Shown: positions 47,641 to 60,070, numbered from the stretch's first letter. The stretch is DNA of 64,000 nt from Gymnopus androsaceus JB14 (GCA_009733575.1 ML769435.1:127012-191011); one strand, 5' to 3'. Notes: a model not told the origin generated them from the letters alone. Made by a program: numbers and translations.

Positions 47641-49561
47641 ATGGCGTCTTCTAGAGCTCATAGCCCACCAACTCACTTCCTACATCTTCTCCTCGTCCGT
47701 GAACGCCATTCTCGTAGCTCTCCCAACCGAGGCGCAGCCGTTCTCGAGATCATGGCCGCCGACATACCCAAAGCTCTCCCGCTCAAGGTCAAGGCTCACG
47801 CCGACATGATACAGAACGCAGCCGTGAATGTGAACTTACTGAACGTGTCAAACAACTTGAGCGCGAGAACCTCAGTCTTCAGAGGGCATACACCTGCAGG
47901 CAGTAAGAAAAAACGAAGTCACGCGTAAGTCACAAGCTTCCCAGAATTATTCAGATTTCTTACCATTCTTTTGTACAGGGAGAAGACTGAAGAAGAAAAA
48001 ATGAAGACACGCGGACGTGCAATTCCGCGTTTAGTCACAGTATACGAGGACATTCATCTTATCCTTACCCAGTATGATGAATATCGACGCAAACGTTACC
48101 ATCAAGACCAGCCTGAGGAAGAGGAGGATGAGTTGGAGTCCGAAGATGAAGAAGCCCAAAAGGAAAGGTTGCGAAAGAAACTGAAAGGCGTCGGTAAGTC
48201 GGTTAATATCTTCTATAATATATACACACCACATACTAATTTCTTTTGTTGAGACTTCAACGAGGCTACATGGGTGTTCTTCAGATCTGCAAGTTCTTCC
48301 CAAAGTTCCTTGATACCATTAAAGATAAACCCAGTGTAATCGACGACGTGAGTGCATTTGCAATTCCATCGATAGATTGCCTAACCTTGAGAATATATAG
48401 CTTTGGCAGGATGCAACAAGTGCTCGCTCCTATGACACAATCCAAGTGTTGAAGCTTGTAGGGAGAAGAGCTCAACAAGATGGTAGATAAGGCAAACGAC
48501 AACGTGCGGCGGAGATATCGCGAGCAGATGAAAGAATTCCACAAACAGTTGAGGAGCTTCCGGACCGAATTGCCTGATTCCGATTACAACAGGCGCTGCC
48601 CTGTCGAGCCCGTTGAGCCTCTTGAACCCATTTACTATAAAAATATGTCGAAAAGAGTCGTGAGGATCGGGGACTTCAAGGCGATATTTCAGGCTTTCTG
48701 CTCTGCCCCGTAGGAATTTGACTGGGATGATCTTGAGTAAGTCCTCGTTCTATTGCTGTTCAACTCTCAATCAATTTCTTTTTGACAGGGTTCGTGCCGC
48801 TATGCGGAAACTCGAAGACCCAAAATACGACTTTGCGAGCTCTGCTCATTCTCGCTGCTTCTATCCTACAGAGGGTTATGATCCTGAGGACCTCGATAAA
48901 GGCTTTTGCAAAGCCATCTCTTGCTCCAGGTGCGTCGCGCATTTCTCTCAGGTTCATATACTGACTTTCATTGTTAGGTTTACCGGATGCTTTTCACCTC
49001 GCCTTCCTCAACCAAGGATAAATCCGACGACCTCGAGAACCTCCCTCCTGCACCCAAGAAAAAGAAGGGAACTTGTAGTCATCGCGCCAACGTTGCTCAA
49101 CGTATCCAAATGGCGTCAGTTGTACCTCGGTCGATTGCCTATGCGGCTATCCATGTACGTCCTCTGTATCACTGCTCTCATTGCTCAATTAACATCTCAT
49201 CTCTCTCTAGCTCCATCTAGCTCTCTCGGACGCGCCTTGGTGGTCTGCGACTCACAATGGTTACAACTACCAGGATCTCTGGTACTTTATTGTTGATTTC
49301 TTTGAGGACCCAGTGGACGAGGATGCAGAAGAGCACGCGAAAGAGCTTTTAAAGTGGTGGAATGAGTACGTGGCTGTCTCTTTCTCCCTGCATAATTACT
49401 CATTGTATTCTTACAGCCGAATTTTCACTGGTACCAGCTCTGCTGCAAACAGTTGTGGCACAAAGATGACTTCCCGGAAGGAGGACATCGCCAAACGACA
49501 GCGTCGTTCTCGTTCTCCTCGTTCTCCCTCACCACTAGCAGCTAGTCATTGCAATAATTAA
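47641..49561 (+). pseudogene. DUF6698 protein gene, with frameshifts
   Basis: The ATG at 47641 opens a basic, Ser-rich N-terminus. After an intron (GTAAGT...TACAG) come RLVTVYEDIHLILTQYDEYR and an E/D-rich stretch. Later pieces are GYMGVLQICKFFPKFLDTIK, DATSARSYDTIQVLKL, FDWDDLE, MRKLEDPKYDFASS, YDPEDLDKGF, LFTSPSSTKDKSDD, RSIAYAAIHV, YNYQDLWYFIVDFFED and a KR/S-rich tail. This order (...FTSPSS..., ...RSIAYAAVQ..., ...F.DFF...) is that of DUF6698, an expanded Agaricomycete family of unknown function. Frame breaks occur near 48710 (in CCCCGTAGGAATTT) and near 48925 (one base missing in ATCTCTTGCTCCAG relative to the frame of LFTSPSS). It lies head to head with the transposase gene. Confidence 0.68.
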
Positions 49562-50194
49562 TCAACACATACTAGCATCCGTAGTTTTGCCAATTCGCTA
49601 TTTATTTTCAAATATAATTCCTTTTTTGCTCTTCTACCATTTGCATGCGAGAATCCAGAAAGCTATCTGAGAACCAAAAAGCGAACTGCAATCATTGAAT
49701 AGTCCCGGTCTTATCCTTTCCTTGCATCTCATTGTGGGATTTATCCAATCTTACTGCCAAAACGCAATAGAGTGCTAATGCTGTCTTATTCTTATGGTGC
49801 GATACCAATACTTGTCTATATCTTGGATTACATCTGGGGCGTCACAAATTGGCTACGAGACGATATCGCATGAGCGCTCAGCTCTTGATTGAAAACCACC
49901 ACCTTACTATTCGAGGTTAGATTCGTTTGCAGGAAAAGAAGGAATAAAAAGTCTTGATATATTGACTTATTAGTGCGTTTTCAATCTCTGAGTCAAATCT
50001 ATGATTTTCTTATTTCCTTCTTTCACGCTTTCAATCAATTGGGTTCTCATCGCCGTCGCCCTGTCATCCAACTTTGTCGTTCGCAGTTGATCTACGCTTT
50101 TCGGCCCCAATCTCCGCCTTGCGTGTCGACTGTACCCCGTCTACGTGCTTTTGGGCTCATCCACTCGTCTCTCTTCACCCAGTTCAGTTTTCTG
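49562..50194. other. Intergenic / 5' flank of the F-box gene
   Basis: The frame of the F-box gene is open upstream to 49973 but has no credible start there. CT-rich sequence directly before 50195 would suit a leader. Nothing else was seen. Confidence 0.4.
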
Positions 50195-51462
50195 ATGGTA
50201 GAATCAGTACCACCGGAGCTCCTTCTCAAGATATTTGGATATTGTATTCCTCATCGTGGGCAATACACTTATCATCCCGGACGCGGCCTCTTCCCTTTCC
50301 TCTTAGTTTCCAAACTCTGGAAGGCAGCTGCAGAAGAGCTGCTCTATCGATCAATTTCAATCGGTTACACCGATGATGTTGATTGCACTAATCAAGCCAA
50401 AGCTTTAGCAGGGACGTTGAAGAGGAATACCAATATGTCGAGTCTGGTTCGCACTCTCAGCCTGAGTACCTTCTACGATAGCACCTTTGATGAGACTGCT
50501 GCATATGGAGAAATCCTTACTGCTTGCAAGTTGGTTGAAAACGTCGAAATTGATGGCTACGATTACGATGCCGTTGTTTGTTTGTCAAGTGCTCTGAAAG
50601 ATCTCGAAATGCTTAAACATCTCTCTGTCTCGCAGTATGTATCCTATGGGCTATACATAGATAAAGCTAATGGTTTCAAAGGTATTCTCAATCAGACAAA
50701 GCATGTGGCTCATTCTGCACAATCGATCAACTTTTCGAATTAATCCTTGGCTGGTCGAGAATCGAAACCATCCTTGTTGGATCAGGAACTACCTCAGAAA
50801 ATGCTATACTACGATTCCCAAAGTACAAGCGTCTTAGCCCCGATGCTTACTCTGCTGAGCTAGCACGTCAATCAGGACTCGTTAGGGAGAAGATATTCAA
50901 TCCTCCTGGTGGTTGTTGCATCTATTTACGCAGTCTCGAGTTTCGTGAGGAGTGCATGCCTATGGACGCTCTTCATACCCATGTTCTTCCAATTATAGCA
51001 CCATCACTCGAGAGGTTGTCTGTCACTGTCTACCTCCAGAGCCAAGAACAATGGAGTGCGATGAGGGCAGCTATCTTAACCTGGTCTTCTACCCTAAAAG
51101 AGCTGTCTGTGAACTTTGACACTTTTGATTGGAGGAGAAACGGTGTCCCTCTCAATCTGCCAGTAATCATGGATGAAGAGTTGTGTGGGCGTCTTACGCA
51201 GCTGCGTACCCTTACATGGAGCACTCATCTTGCTAAAGTGCAGTCACTGCAGAGGCTTGGACCTCTGGAAACGTTGACATTCATGGTGTCGCAGATCTCT
51301 GATATCCAGGAGTTGAGCGACATAGTGCACAAGTTGACGATGTTGAAAAACATTACTTTGACGGAAAAAAACTATCGCCGACTGGCGATTCCCAAGGATA
51401 TGATTGAGCGGTTGAACGAGCAGTGTGGTTTTCAGGTGAATAATTATCTAAACTTGCTTTAG
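50195..51462 (+). CDS. F-box protein with leucine-rich-like C-terminus
   Basis: The ATG at 50195 gives MVESVPPELLLKIFGYCIPH followed by FPFLLVSKLWKAAAEELLYR, a classic F-box-like N-terminus (residues about 3-55). The body has repeated LVRTLSLSTF / MLKHLSVS-type strands, as in leucine-rich F-box proteins. Without splicing the frame stops after INFSN. Removing a 47-nt intron at 50635-50681 (GTATGT...GCTAATG...AAAG) joins LKHLSVS to QYSQSDKACG and continues to TLTEKNYRR and the stop at 51462, about 406 residues. The role would be substrate recognition in an SCF ubiquitin ligase through Skp1; the substrate is unknown. Such genes are greatly expanded in mushrooms. Confidence 0.8.
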
Positions 51463-52182
51463 TATATCTTGTCTGTAGCGCCGCTGCCCTTCGTCTAGAC
51501 CACGCTGAAGATGCGGTCCGATGGATCTCAAAACTCGATGGAATGGTACAGGTCTCGGATTGGCCTCGTATAATTCTCTTTTGTTCTCTCGCTTTGTATT
51601 CTTTGTATAGATCTTGATGTTTTCGAAGATTTCCATCTCTGCTTTGAAAAATATTACAGATGCGGTCAAACACTCCCTCACCTCAAGCTCGTTAGAAAGC
51701 CGGATAATTATAATGTTGCCAACGACCTCAGGCTGTAAATACTACTCTGATACCGAGTCAATGAATCCGCCTATTTTTGATACATAGTTGACTTTGAGGT
51801 TCAATGATCAAGCGCTCAAACATCGGCCCGGATAGAGCCGGAGACCGGCCGCGTGGCTTTTGTGCTGACTCTTCTTCACCGACGACGACCACACGATACG
51901 AAAAACCATTGGACTTGGGAATTTGCAAAAAAAAGCTATTCCTAAACCTCTATCCTAATTCTGCGAAAAAGCTGAAGTTGGGTCGAATATAAAGCACTTT
52001 CTACGGACGCTAGATCTCGCAGACTGGCAAGTCGTTATACATTTTATCCGGAATTTGTGGTCATTTGAACGGTTATTGTCCAGCCCGTTTGCTGTATAGA
52101 ATCAGCCTGTTTCTAGAGGAATTGGTAAGCTAAATATACTGGTAAGATTCCTCAATTTACTGAACCTTTTCGTTCAGCCAAG
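51463..52182. other. Intergenic between F-box and USP genes
   Basis: Terminator of the F-box gene and promoter of the USP gene. CT-rich sequence and TTCAGCCAAG precede the ATG at 52183. No other feature was recognised. Confidence 0.4.
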
Positions 52183-54965
52183 ATGGCAAATCCTTATATC
52201 AATCCATCGTACTATGACCAATCGGGACCGGTCTCTTACGCCTACAATAACCAAGCTGGACCGAGCTCCAGCCCTTACCCGTACCAATACGGTGTCAATG
52301 GCCATGCTTACCAAAATTATCACCCACAACAACAGTACATCCATCCGCAAGATCCTGCTGTGGATGGAAAACAATCTCAAAATTTTGCCCAGCCTCCGTA
52401 TCCGTATTATCCTCCTCCTCCTACATCAGCCTGGCAGCAGGCCCCAGAGATACATTCGCCTCTTCCAAAACAACTCTCAGCACCGCCGCCAGAACCCAAT
52501 GAAATAATATATTCACCTAATTCGCATCCTTCTCCTCCCCCTGCATCACCGCCTGTATCTCCTACAGATTCTCAACCTCCAAACTTTTTTTCAGCAACGT
52601 GGGCCGTATGGTCACGGCGACCCACAGATCCTAATCTCGCGCCTGGTCTTGTTTTTTCCTCGCGGACTCGACCGCCAGACCATATCATGAACGAAGCCCT
52701 TGATGTACGAACGCCTCCTGCTTCACCTGTTGTAGAGAGTGCTTCGTTACCAGTATCTGTACCCGAGATGGAGGCGATACAAGAGCAGGCTGATACACCG
52801 CTTGTCGAAGAGCATGTCCCTGTACCGATACCTGTCTCTGATCCCTCCTCTGCCTCTGCTTCGGCCGAGGAAACATCCACTACAGCCACAGAGACGCCTA
52901 GTACGACACTTCCAGGTTCGCCTGCAAGTAGTACTACATCCATCTCGGCCTCAGGTAATGCCGCTGTATCCAAGGATGTTCCATCAGAGTCGAGTGCTAT
53001 TCCTGCCGTGGCGACATCATTCTCATCGGATCCTGCATCATCCAGACCGATATCTCCATCTCCGCCTCAACCACTTAAAAAGTCATGGGCATCACTACTT
53101 CGACCCGCGACGGCTCCGGGACCGGGAACCCCGTCGACACCAACGGCTGGCGCTGGTCCTCAAGGCCGACCAAAAATTCCCATGTCCACTGTCGTTGGCT
53201 TCTCCGTTCCTGCAGAAGCGGCAGCACCTGGTACCAATGCTAAAGGCGTTGATAGTATTGCACCAGGAAAACGAGCCGATCTTCTCGCTTTGCTCAACTC
53301 GAATTTCCTCGAACCTGTTTCTGGGTCTTCGTCCAACACCGGAAAAGGAATCTCATACGCTGCTGCCTCAGCAACGGCGACCAAGAAGAGCCAACAGGAT
53401 GCGATATCGACATCGCAGATACATCCCCGTGGCTTAATCAACACTGGAAACATGTGTTTCGCCAACTCAGTATTACAGCTCCTTGCGTACTCGCCTCCCT
53501 TTTTTAGGGTGTTTCGGGAGTTGGAACGACTGGGATTTGGGTCGTCGTCGTCGACGGCTACGGGTTCGGGAGGACTTGGAGTGGTCACGCCATTGATCGA
53601 TGCGACCGTGACATTTTTGGACGAGTTTTTGCCAGAGGAGAAGGAGAAAAAGGCTCGAGCTGCGGCAGCCTCTTCGTCGTCGTCGTCGTCGTCGTCTAAC
53701 GCGAATGGTGTTTCGTCTTCCGGTTCTATCTCAATCAAAGGCAAGGAGCGAGAAAGGTCTTCGCCCATTCCAGAAGACGAATTTAGTCCCTTCATCCCCA
53801 CATCCATCTACGACGCTTTGAAATCCAAAAAGCAATTTGACTCCATGATGCGTGGGGGTGGTGGGCATCAGCAGCAGCAGGATGCGGAGGAGTTTTTGGG
53901 CTTTTATTTGGATGGGTTGGAAGAGGAGTTGGAGGAGGTTAAGGAGGCTCTGATGAGCGGTTCTAAAGCCGGTGTCGAGGGCAAAGCGAAGCGGAAGGCT
54001 GGAGGAAATACCAAAGAGGAGCTAGAGGAGACAGAGGAAGAGGCACCGCCCGAGGCGGAAGAAGAAGGTTGGTTGGAGGTTGGAAAGAAGAACAGGACTG
54101 TTGTTACTCGAACGGCGAGTTTTTTTTCTTTCGCAAACCTCATGCTTCTGACGCGATATCATACACAGATCAAATCAACGGATTCCCCCATTGCGCGCAT
54201 ATTCGGCGGTAAATTCCGCTCGTCGCTACGTGTACCTGGGCAAAAAGAGAGTGCGATTGTAGAGGATTGGAGGAGTTTGCGTCTTGATATTCAGGTTAGT
54301 AGCTTTATAGCTTGCTCACAATTCCTGAACTCATATCCATATCTACACAGCGAGACACAATCCACACAATCCAAGATGCTCTCTCCGCCATCTCCCATCC
54401 CCAAACGGTCCACCTCACTGATCCTCCTCCACCGAAAGAAGGATCCCAGCAGGTGCTCATCGAGGCTCTACCTCCTGTTCTGGTGCTCCACATGAAGCGA
54501 TTCGAGTACGATGCCAAGGTGGGCGGGGTCGTTAAAGTGGGGAAGCTAGTGACTTTTGGACCGGAGCTGGTTGTTGGTGCGGATGTGTTGACTGCCAAGG
54601 CGAGAAGTAAATTGGGGATGGGTGCCGGTGTAGGTGTAGGTGCTGGTGCGAAAGGTGTTAGGTACAAGTTGTTTGGAGGTATGTTGGTTTTTTTATATAC
54701 GTCGTCCAATGCTAATATCCTTGCAGCAATCTACCACCATGGTATCTCTGCTTCTGGAGGACATTACACCCTCGATGTCCTACATCCTGACCGATACCAC
54801 CAAGCAAATACTCGAACAGCTGGTACAACTAAACCGCGGGAAGGATGGATCAGGATCGATGACGATCTGGTATCGGATGTGCGACCAGAAGATGTGTTCG
54901 GACAGGGTGATTTCGAGGATAGTGGGATGAGGTGTCCGTATTTGTTGTTTTACAGGAGGGTGTAG
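52183..54965 (+). CDS. UBP3: Ubiquitin carboxyl-terminal hydrolase, Ubp3/USP10 type
   Basis: The N-terminal 400 residues are low-complexity: Tyr/Gln/Pro-rich, then Ser/Pro/Thr-rich. The catalytic domain starts at HPRGLINTGNMCFANSVLQL (Cys in GNMCFAN). QQQDAEEFLGFYLDGLEEEL, EGWLEVGKKNRTVVTRT, IARIFGGKFRS, LPPVLVLHMKRFEYD, YHHGISASGGHYTLDV (catalytic His) and CPYLLFYRRV follow. The order and the GWLEVGKKN block match USP10/Ubp3, which with a Bre5/G3BP partner deubiquitinates trafficking and stress-granule proteins. Introns: 54295-54350, 54679-54726, and very likely 54115-54168, a 54-nt GC-AG intron with CTGAC branch site that lacks a stop and adds 18 residues foreign to the family if kept. Confidence 0.9.
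54115..54168 (+). other. Probable in-frame GC-AG intron of the USP gene
   Basis: Donor GCGAGT, poly-T stretch, CTGAC branch site, acceptor ACACAG; 54 nt, a multiple of three, without a stop. Removing it joins TRT to IKSTDSPIARIFGG, which restores the spacing known in USP10/Ubp3 proteins. Confidence 0.7.
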
Positions 54966-56110
54966 ATGGTGGTTTAATAGGAATGATGGCATCGTTGGAG
55001 GAAGGAGTACAGAGGCTCGGCGTTGGTGTGCTGAACCATGGCGTGAATCGAATGGAACTACCTACAATTACTGCCCGTTGCTTGCAGGTAGGATATACTG
55101 GTGTACTTGCCACCATTGTTGACGTTGAAGGCCTGCGCTTAGGAAAGGATCTGCTCAAGACGCGTACGAGTGCGTGCGATGTTTGCCGCTCGACACTGCT
55201 GCTTGCTGTTACTAGCTAGATATGCTCGGATAAGCCCTCTAGGCTTTCTCTCTTGTGTGTATATTCGATACAAGGTGTTTGCTTTTTTTCAAGAATGTCA
55301 TATTTGCGATCTTTTTTTCCGCAGATTTTAATGCATCTGCGCACCGTGATCTTTGTCAATGCGTAACTTGTTTAACAATCTTTCGACCCGTCATTTGCCT
55401 CTTTCTCTCATGTCATTAAATTTAGAAAGAGATTATAGGCTACTGCTGTCGCCTTTTGCAGTGGTTCCAGAGCTTTTTGCATATCCATGGAGAGAGTCTA
55501 ATTGAACAGATACAAGAGGCATGCGGAATCAAAAATTTCGACATCATAGATTGATAGATCATAGATGCACATCCGGCCTCTTCAGGGGTCTAAATCATGC
55601 TGCTACACTACAAACTAGCTAAAGGTGATGAGCGGTGGTCCTGGATCCTGGGGCCGAGTTCCAAAAGTGTCGCAGACAGGCAGTAAGGACCAGACGCAGG
55701 TTCTGCAGGACTGTTTTTGATGGTGGGCTCGGTAAGTGAGGAAGAGCGCCGTGGAGATGGTAGCTAGGTACCCCAAATTTTAGAAGAATTTTCGTAGCTG
55801 CACGCTTCTTGGTGACAGTATACAAATGGAACCTGCAATTACATACCCAAAAACGGTATAATTTTCCCAGTGAGCGTGAGTAGAAGGACAGATTGTAAGA
55901 TTCGCGAATGGAGCTTGCGATACAGAGATGTTGTACGATTTTATATTTCTGACAGCACTGGCTCTGGGAGCGCTGGGAATTTTAAGTATTGCTGTGGGAA
56001 TTAAAATGCAAAATACAGGTTTTGCTGATGCTTTTAGTACATAGCTAGCTTTCATTTTGACAACTTTCGTTCGCTCCTTCCTTGCCCTTGCGTGTAGCTC
56101 AACCCTTGCG
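54966..56110. other. Intergenic, nothing recognised
   Basis: 3' flank of the USP gene and 5' flank of the membrane-protein gene. Short frames (55619-55825 minus, 55780-56133 minus) look incidental. Confidence 0.4.
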
Positions 56111-57616
56111 ATGGCGGCTACCACGCTCAGCACTACGGATCAAGTCCTGATTAAACAAATTATCATAGAGACCGCATTTGGGGTGGGTCTATGGGGTAGG
56201 AACATTTACTTATCTGACATAAAGCCTCTATCTAATTGACAACTGCTTGCAGGTATCAACACAACCTTTTTCGTAATGTCAACGTTTACGCTTTTGTTCG
56301 TGCAGTTTCCCCATCGCAGCGGAAAGGCGTATTCATTGCACTCCAATCCTCTAGCAAGCAAGGCATCAGAACTTCAAGAGCCCGCCAAGTACTCCTGGCA
56401 GTAACATCTCTTATGTACATTGGAGCATCCGCGTTTGAGATAGACTATCTTTTGATATTTCTCAACGACATTAAACAATTGGGCGCCTTGCCACATCCTG
56501 TAGCCCTTCAGCCCAATGCAACATTCTATGTCTCTATTATATTTTCGCGAATCAATGTGAGTAGGAAACTTCCATAACATAATATATCACTAATTGTTAA
56601 TGTTATTCCAAAAAGTATCTTCTGAGCGACGGTGTAGTCTGCTGGAGGGCCTGGGTTCTTTACCCGCACAGCAAACCAGTACAAGGTTTGCTCATATTTT
56701 GCATGCTCGGTAGTGGCGGTTTGTATATGTCTATCATTTACGAACCCACCGAGCTCTTTACTCAAATCATACATAGCCGCGGTCCTGACCGATGCTATCC
56801 TTGGGACCGAAAGGCTCTTGAAAGGGATAGTGGATATGGGAATTTCCCTCTTCAATCTTGACCTTTATCTACCTCTTTTACTCACAAACGTCGTTGCCAC
56901 AGTCCTTGTTGGATACAAATTCTGGTTAATTCGCCTTTTCAATTTGTGTTTCTTTACTACATCTGACTGACAAACTACTTACAGGCAGTACCGTCAAGAA
57001 ATCAAGGAGCATTTCTACAAGCCGCGACAAAAGACACAAGTTGGCAGCATCTTGGTATTGTTAACAGAATCAGGACTATTGTATTGTTTCTTCTGGGTGC
57101 GTTACATTTTCCCAAAATGCGGCTTTATCTCATAGAGAAATTCAATGGTTTCTGTAGATTATCGCAATGTTCAGTGGTGTAAACATAGTGGGTCAACTCT
57201 GTGCCGTAATCTTTGAATGCGCGCTTCCTCAACTATCGGTACGTCAACCTTTTTATTTTCACTGATCGGAAAGCTTTTTTAATAATTCTTACTAGGCCAT
57301 GTATCTAATGACCGTCGTCTTGGTTGTGTCCCTACAAAGATCATTGGACATGGATTCGGTCTTTTCCATGCAATCTGAAGGCATGAATCCTATTGGGTCT
57401 ATGGTGTTTGCCCATCCAGCACCTATGGCCACTAACAGCAGTTTCGACACTTCCATGAAGGAGGGGCCACATATTGGGTACAGTTTTGTTAAAAGGGTTA
57501 AAGATGTATCACAATGGAAGGTTGATGTTGAGGGCTTGCCAGGCGACAGCCAGAGCAGTATAGTGGAAAGCAACCGAGTCCGGAGCAACAGTGTCGGTGC
57601 CACTCAGCTGGTCTAA
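56111..57616 (+). CDS. Seven-helix membrane protein, Agaricomycete type
   Basis: The ATG at 56111 starts MAATTLSTTDQVLIKQIIIE, an extracellular N-terminus. Seven or so introns follow: 56196-56252, 56305-56354 (joins LLFV to HKQGIRTS and sets the frame), then 53-60 nt introns. Joined segments give helices GLWGINTTFFVMSTFTLLFV, VLLAVTSLMYIGASAFEIDY, the motif LSDGVVCWRAWVLYP, LYLPLLLTNVVATVLVGYKF, VGSILVLLTESGLLYCFFW, AMFSGVNIVGQLCAVIFECA and MYLMTVVLVVSLQRS, then a Ser-rich cytoplasmic tail. The D..V.WRAWVL motif after helix 3 is typical of an expanded mushroom family of unknown function. A receptor role is possible but unproven. An in-frame TTG upstream (56057) is unlikely as start. Confidence 0.78.
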
Positions 57617-58125
57617 ATTACACAATATGAAGCACCTCCCAGTTGTAGTAAGTATGTACTATCTAGCACTTATGTGGTATCGTTTGTGTGATTCTAGCAG
57701 TTTCGCGTTATGTATATATTTATCTATCCTTTGTGTCAAGTCTCATCCACCAATCTATCGTTCCCTTAGCTTGAATGACTACCGGTTATAGCCACAATCA
57801 CGAAACGCGCACGTATATGCAGGTGCGAGCTGTTGGTAAGTATCGCCGGCTGCTCCGCACATAAGACATACCTTCTATCTACATCCCTACATAAAGTATG
57901 TAGCTACACATCAGAAAACCGGTCTCGGGTAATGTCTCAATTATTCTGTTTAAGTTCTGTTAATTTCTGTTAATACAGATAATTTTCGCGATATTAGCCC
58001 GGGTCTGGAAATTACTTGAAATTATCTGATTTTATTCAATGATTATTTACTACATAGAAATACATCTATCCAACACCTATCGCTATTGATACACACAGAC
58101 CATGGTCAAATGATGCCATCCAACT
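57617..58125. other. Intergenic, nothing recognised
   Basis: AT-rich sequence with TTCTGTTAATTTCTGTTAA repeats near 57950-57975. No gene was seen. Confidence 0.4.
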
Positions 58126-58770
58126 CACACCGCCAATGATTATACTTCAGCCAGGCTGAAGTACTGTGAGAAATGAATCATTTCGATGCATAAGATAAAT
58201 GTACTTTTTCATACAAGTATATAAAATAAATATTTCAATGAACTTACGAAGGAATTACATTTAGACCCTCTGAATTTTGAATTTTAAATAGACTTCCGAA
58301 AGAGCGCTTTTCAATTGAGCTCTAAAAACAATAGTTTTGATGCGGACTGAATACTTTTACTTCACAGTAAGAGTGAAAGCAACTATTTTGAAGAACCTTT
58401 CAGCTGGTTCCCAAAAGACAATACTTCGATGCTCGGGCCGATCCGGGCCGCTGCCGAACCGCACAGCGAAAGGCAATATTTCAGTGGAAAATTGAATTGT
58501 TCTTCGAAACAATTACTTTCACTCTTATTGTGAAAGCAGGGCTTTCAAGTCCACATTGAATCTCTTGTTTCCAGAGTCCGATTGAAAGCTTCTCTTTTGC
58601 AGATCTATATAAAGTTCTCAATTCAGAATGTCAGAATTCAATTTTTTCATTGCTCTATTGAAATATACAACTTCTACATTTTTCTGAAAAAGTACACTTC
58701 ATATAGGGATTGAAATAACTTATTTCCCATTATGCTTCAGCTTGGCTGAAGCATAATTATTGGTGGTGTG
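58126..58770. mobile_element. MITE with nested subterminal palindromes, copy 2
   Basis: 645 bp with terminal repeats CACACCGCCAATGATTATAC and, inverted, CACACCACCAATAATTATGC, and an exact 3-bp duplication ACT (58123-58125, 58771-58773). The subterminal palindromes CTTCAGCCAGGCTGAAG and CTTCAGCTTGGCTGAAG sit where copy 1 (15953-16519) has CTTCAGTCTGACTGAAG. The arms are alike (GAGAAATGA near the left end, CTGAAAAAGTACA near the right end); the middles have diverged. CACAGTAAGAGTGAAAGCAA and its inverse (near 58375 and 58520) add an inner inverted repeat. There is no coding capacity. Confidence 0.87.
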
Positions 58771-60070
58771 ACTATTTAAAAAAAGACCAAATTAATCTAT
58801 CTCACAGCCAAACTATGTCGATATGATCTACTATGCTAGCCTTTTCGGTCCTTTCAGTCTGTAGCCTTCAATAACTCGTTCATCCCACAATGCAATTGAA
58901 AGTAACCACCTCCTTGGTCCGCTGGCCAAGCTCTTTCTCAAGTTCTTCAATACAATTAGAGATTCCAAGATCCTCGTGTTGAACAGCATCTTGCACATCT
59001 GCTGGATTAAGCAGCTTCTGAATAAGCCGATTGTTTTGAGTTGATTTTGAGCATTTTTCTTTTTAGATTCCCAGATTTTGGCCTAAGTTTGTCCGAATTT
59101 GCAACTCAATCTCTTTCAGGGTCCTGTCTTGCTACCATTGCACAGTGAAATCAGCAATTTCCGACCCACTCTCGTATTCTCTTATAGCTGAGCAAGTCGG
59201 TCTACTCAAGTCTCAAAGTAAGTTATTCTTTGTTTGTTCAAATCAGGTTCGAATAGCCCTGTCTATGAAGATGTTTGCACAGTGTCGATATCGAAGCTTG
59301 GCCCTCATAGATGGCTGTGTGAATCGAATCTATATTTTCCAGTCCTGGGCTACAATCCTTAGATTCGCAGCTCATTGGAATTCCTATGAATTCGTCGCAA
59401 AATCACAGTAGGGGCCTTCACTTTGCCTTAGATTTCACTTAGTCCGACATAAGGTCAGAATCGAGCTGTTCTCAATGCAAAGACACGAATCCTGATGGGC
59501 GTTCTAGGAGGCTGTCCCAGTTGCTAAATAACCTTTTTTTATATTGTTCATTCAATCAGAATCATTGTCAATCAAAGTGCGAGAAACCCCTTAGTTTGTT
59601 CGCTGGTGACGTGACTGTACTAGATTAGCTCAGAGCCTTCGACCGCTGCCTAACAACATTTTCTTACAGACGGAGAATCGGAGAGACAAGGCAGAGCGCG
59701 CCGGGACATTCTGGTTCGGTGTTTTACGCGGGAGGAGCCTATAATGAAACCTGTGTATTTGGAATCACAGATACGGCATGCGTTACCTCAGTGATTCCAG
59801 CTGCTTCTTCTTCTAGTAGGGATAATAGGAGTGTTCAAGTATTCAGCATCCCCTCCACCTGGCGGCGCGGATGTGGCAACTCAACAGAATGTAGGCCTAA
59901 CTCAGTAAGTTCCGCTTTGTCTTCTCACGAAGACCAGCCCTTTTATTACTTACTGCCGTTACTCCGTGTAGAAGCTCAGGCGCATTTGGTTTAATACAGT
60001 AAGATGGCTAGCCGCATTTCTGTGATGATGAATCCAAAATGAATCTTCCACGCGGTGGGTACTTAAGACG
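58771..60070. other. Intergenic, nothing firmly recognised
   Basis: Open frames at 59145-59411 and 59719-59994 are short. The second (CVFGITDTACVTSVIPAASS) lacks an ATG and may be a relic of a secreted or membrane protein like the next gene. No RNA gene was identified. Confidence 0.35.

Noticed and set aside
42256..49990. Terminal inverted repeats bounding the transposase/DUF6698 pair
   Set aside because: Searched by eye on both sides without finding a convincing match; a computed search is needed.
49973..50194. N-terminal extension of the F-box protein
   Set aside because: Open frame only; no start or conserved sequence, and the F-box normally lies at the very N-terminus.
52572..53807. Long minus-strand frames opposite the USP gene
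   Set aside because: Shadows of the Ser/Pro/Ala-rich coding sequence; the plus strand has the catalytic motifs.
56057..56110. Upstream start for the seven-helix protein
   Set aside because: The codon there is TTG, not ATG; the first ATG is at 56111 and gives the usual N-terminus.
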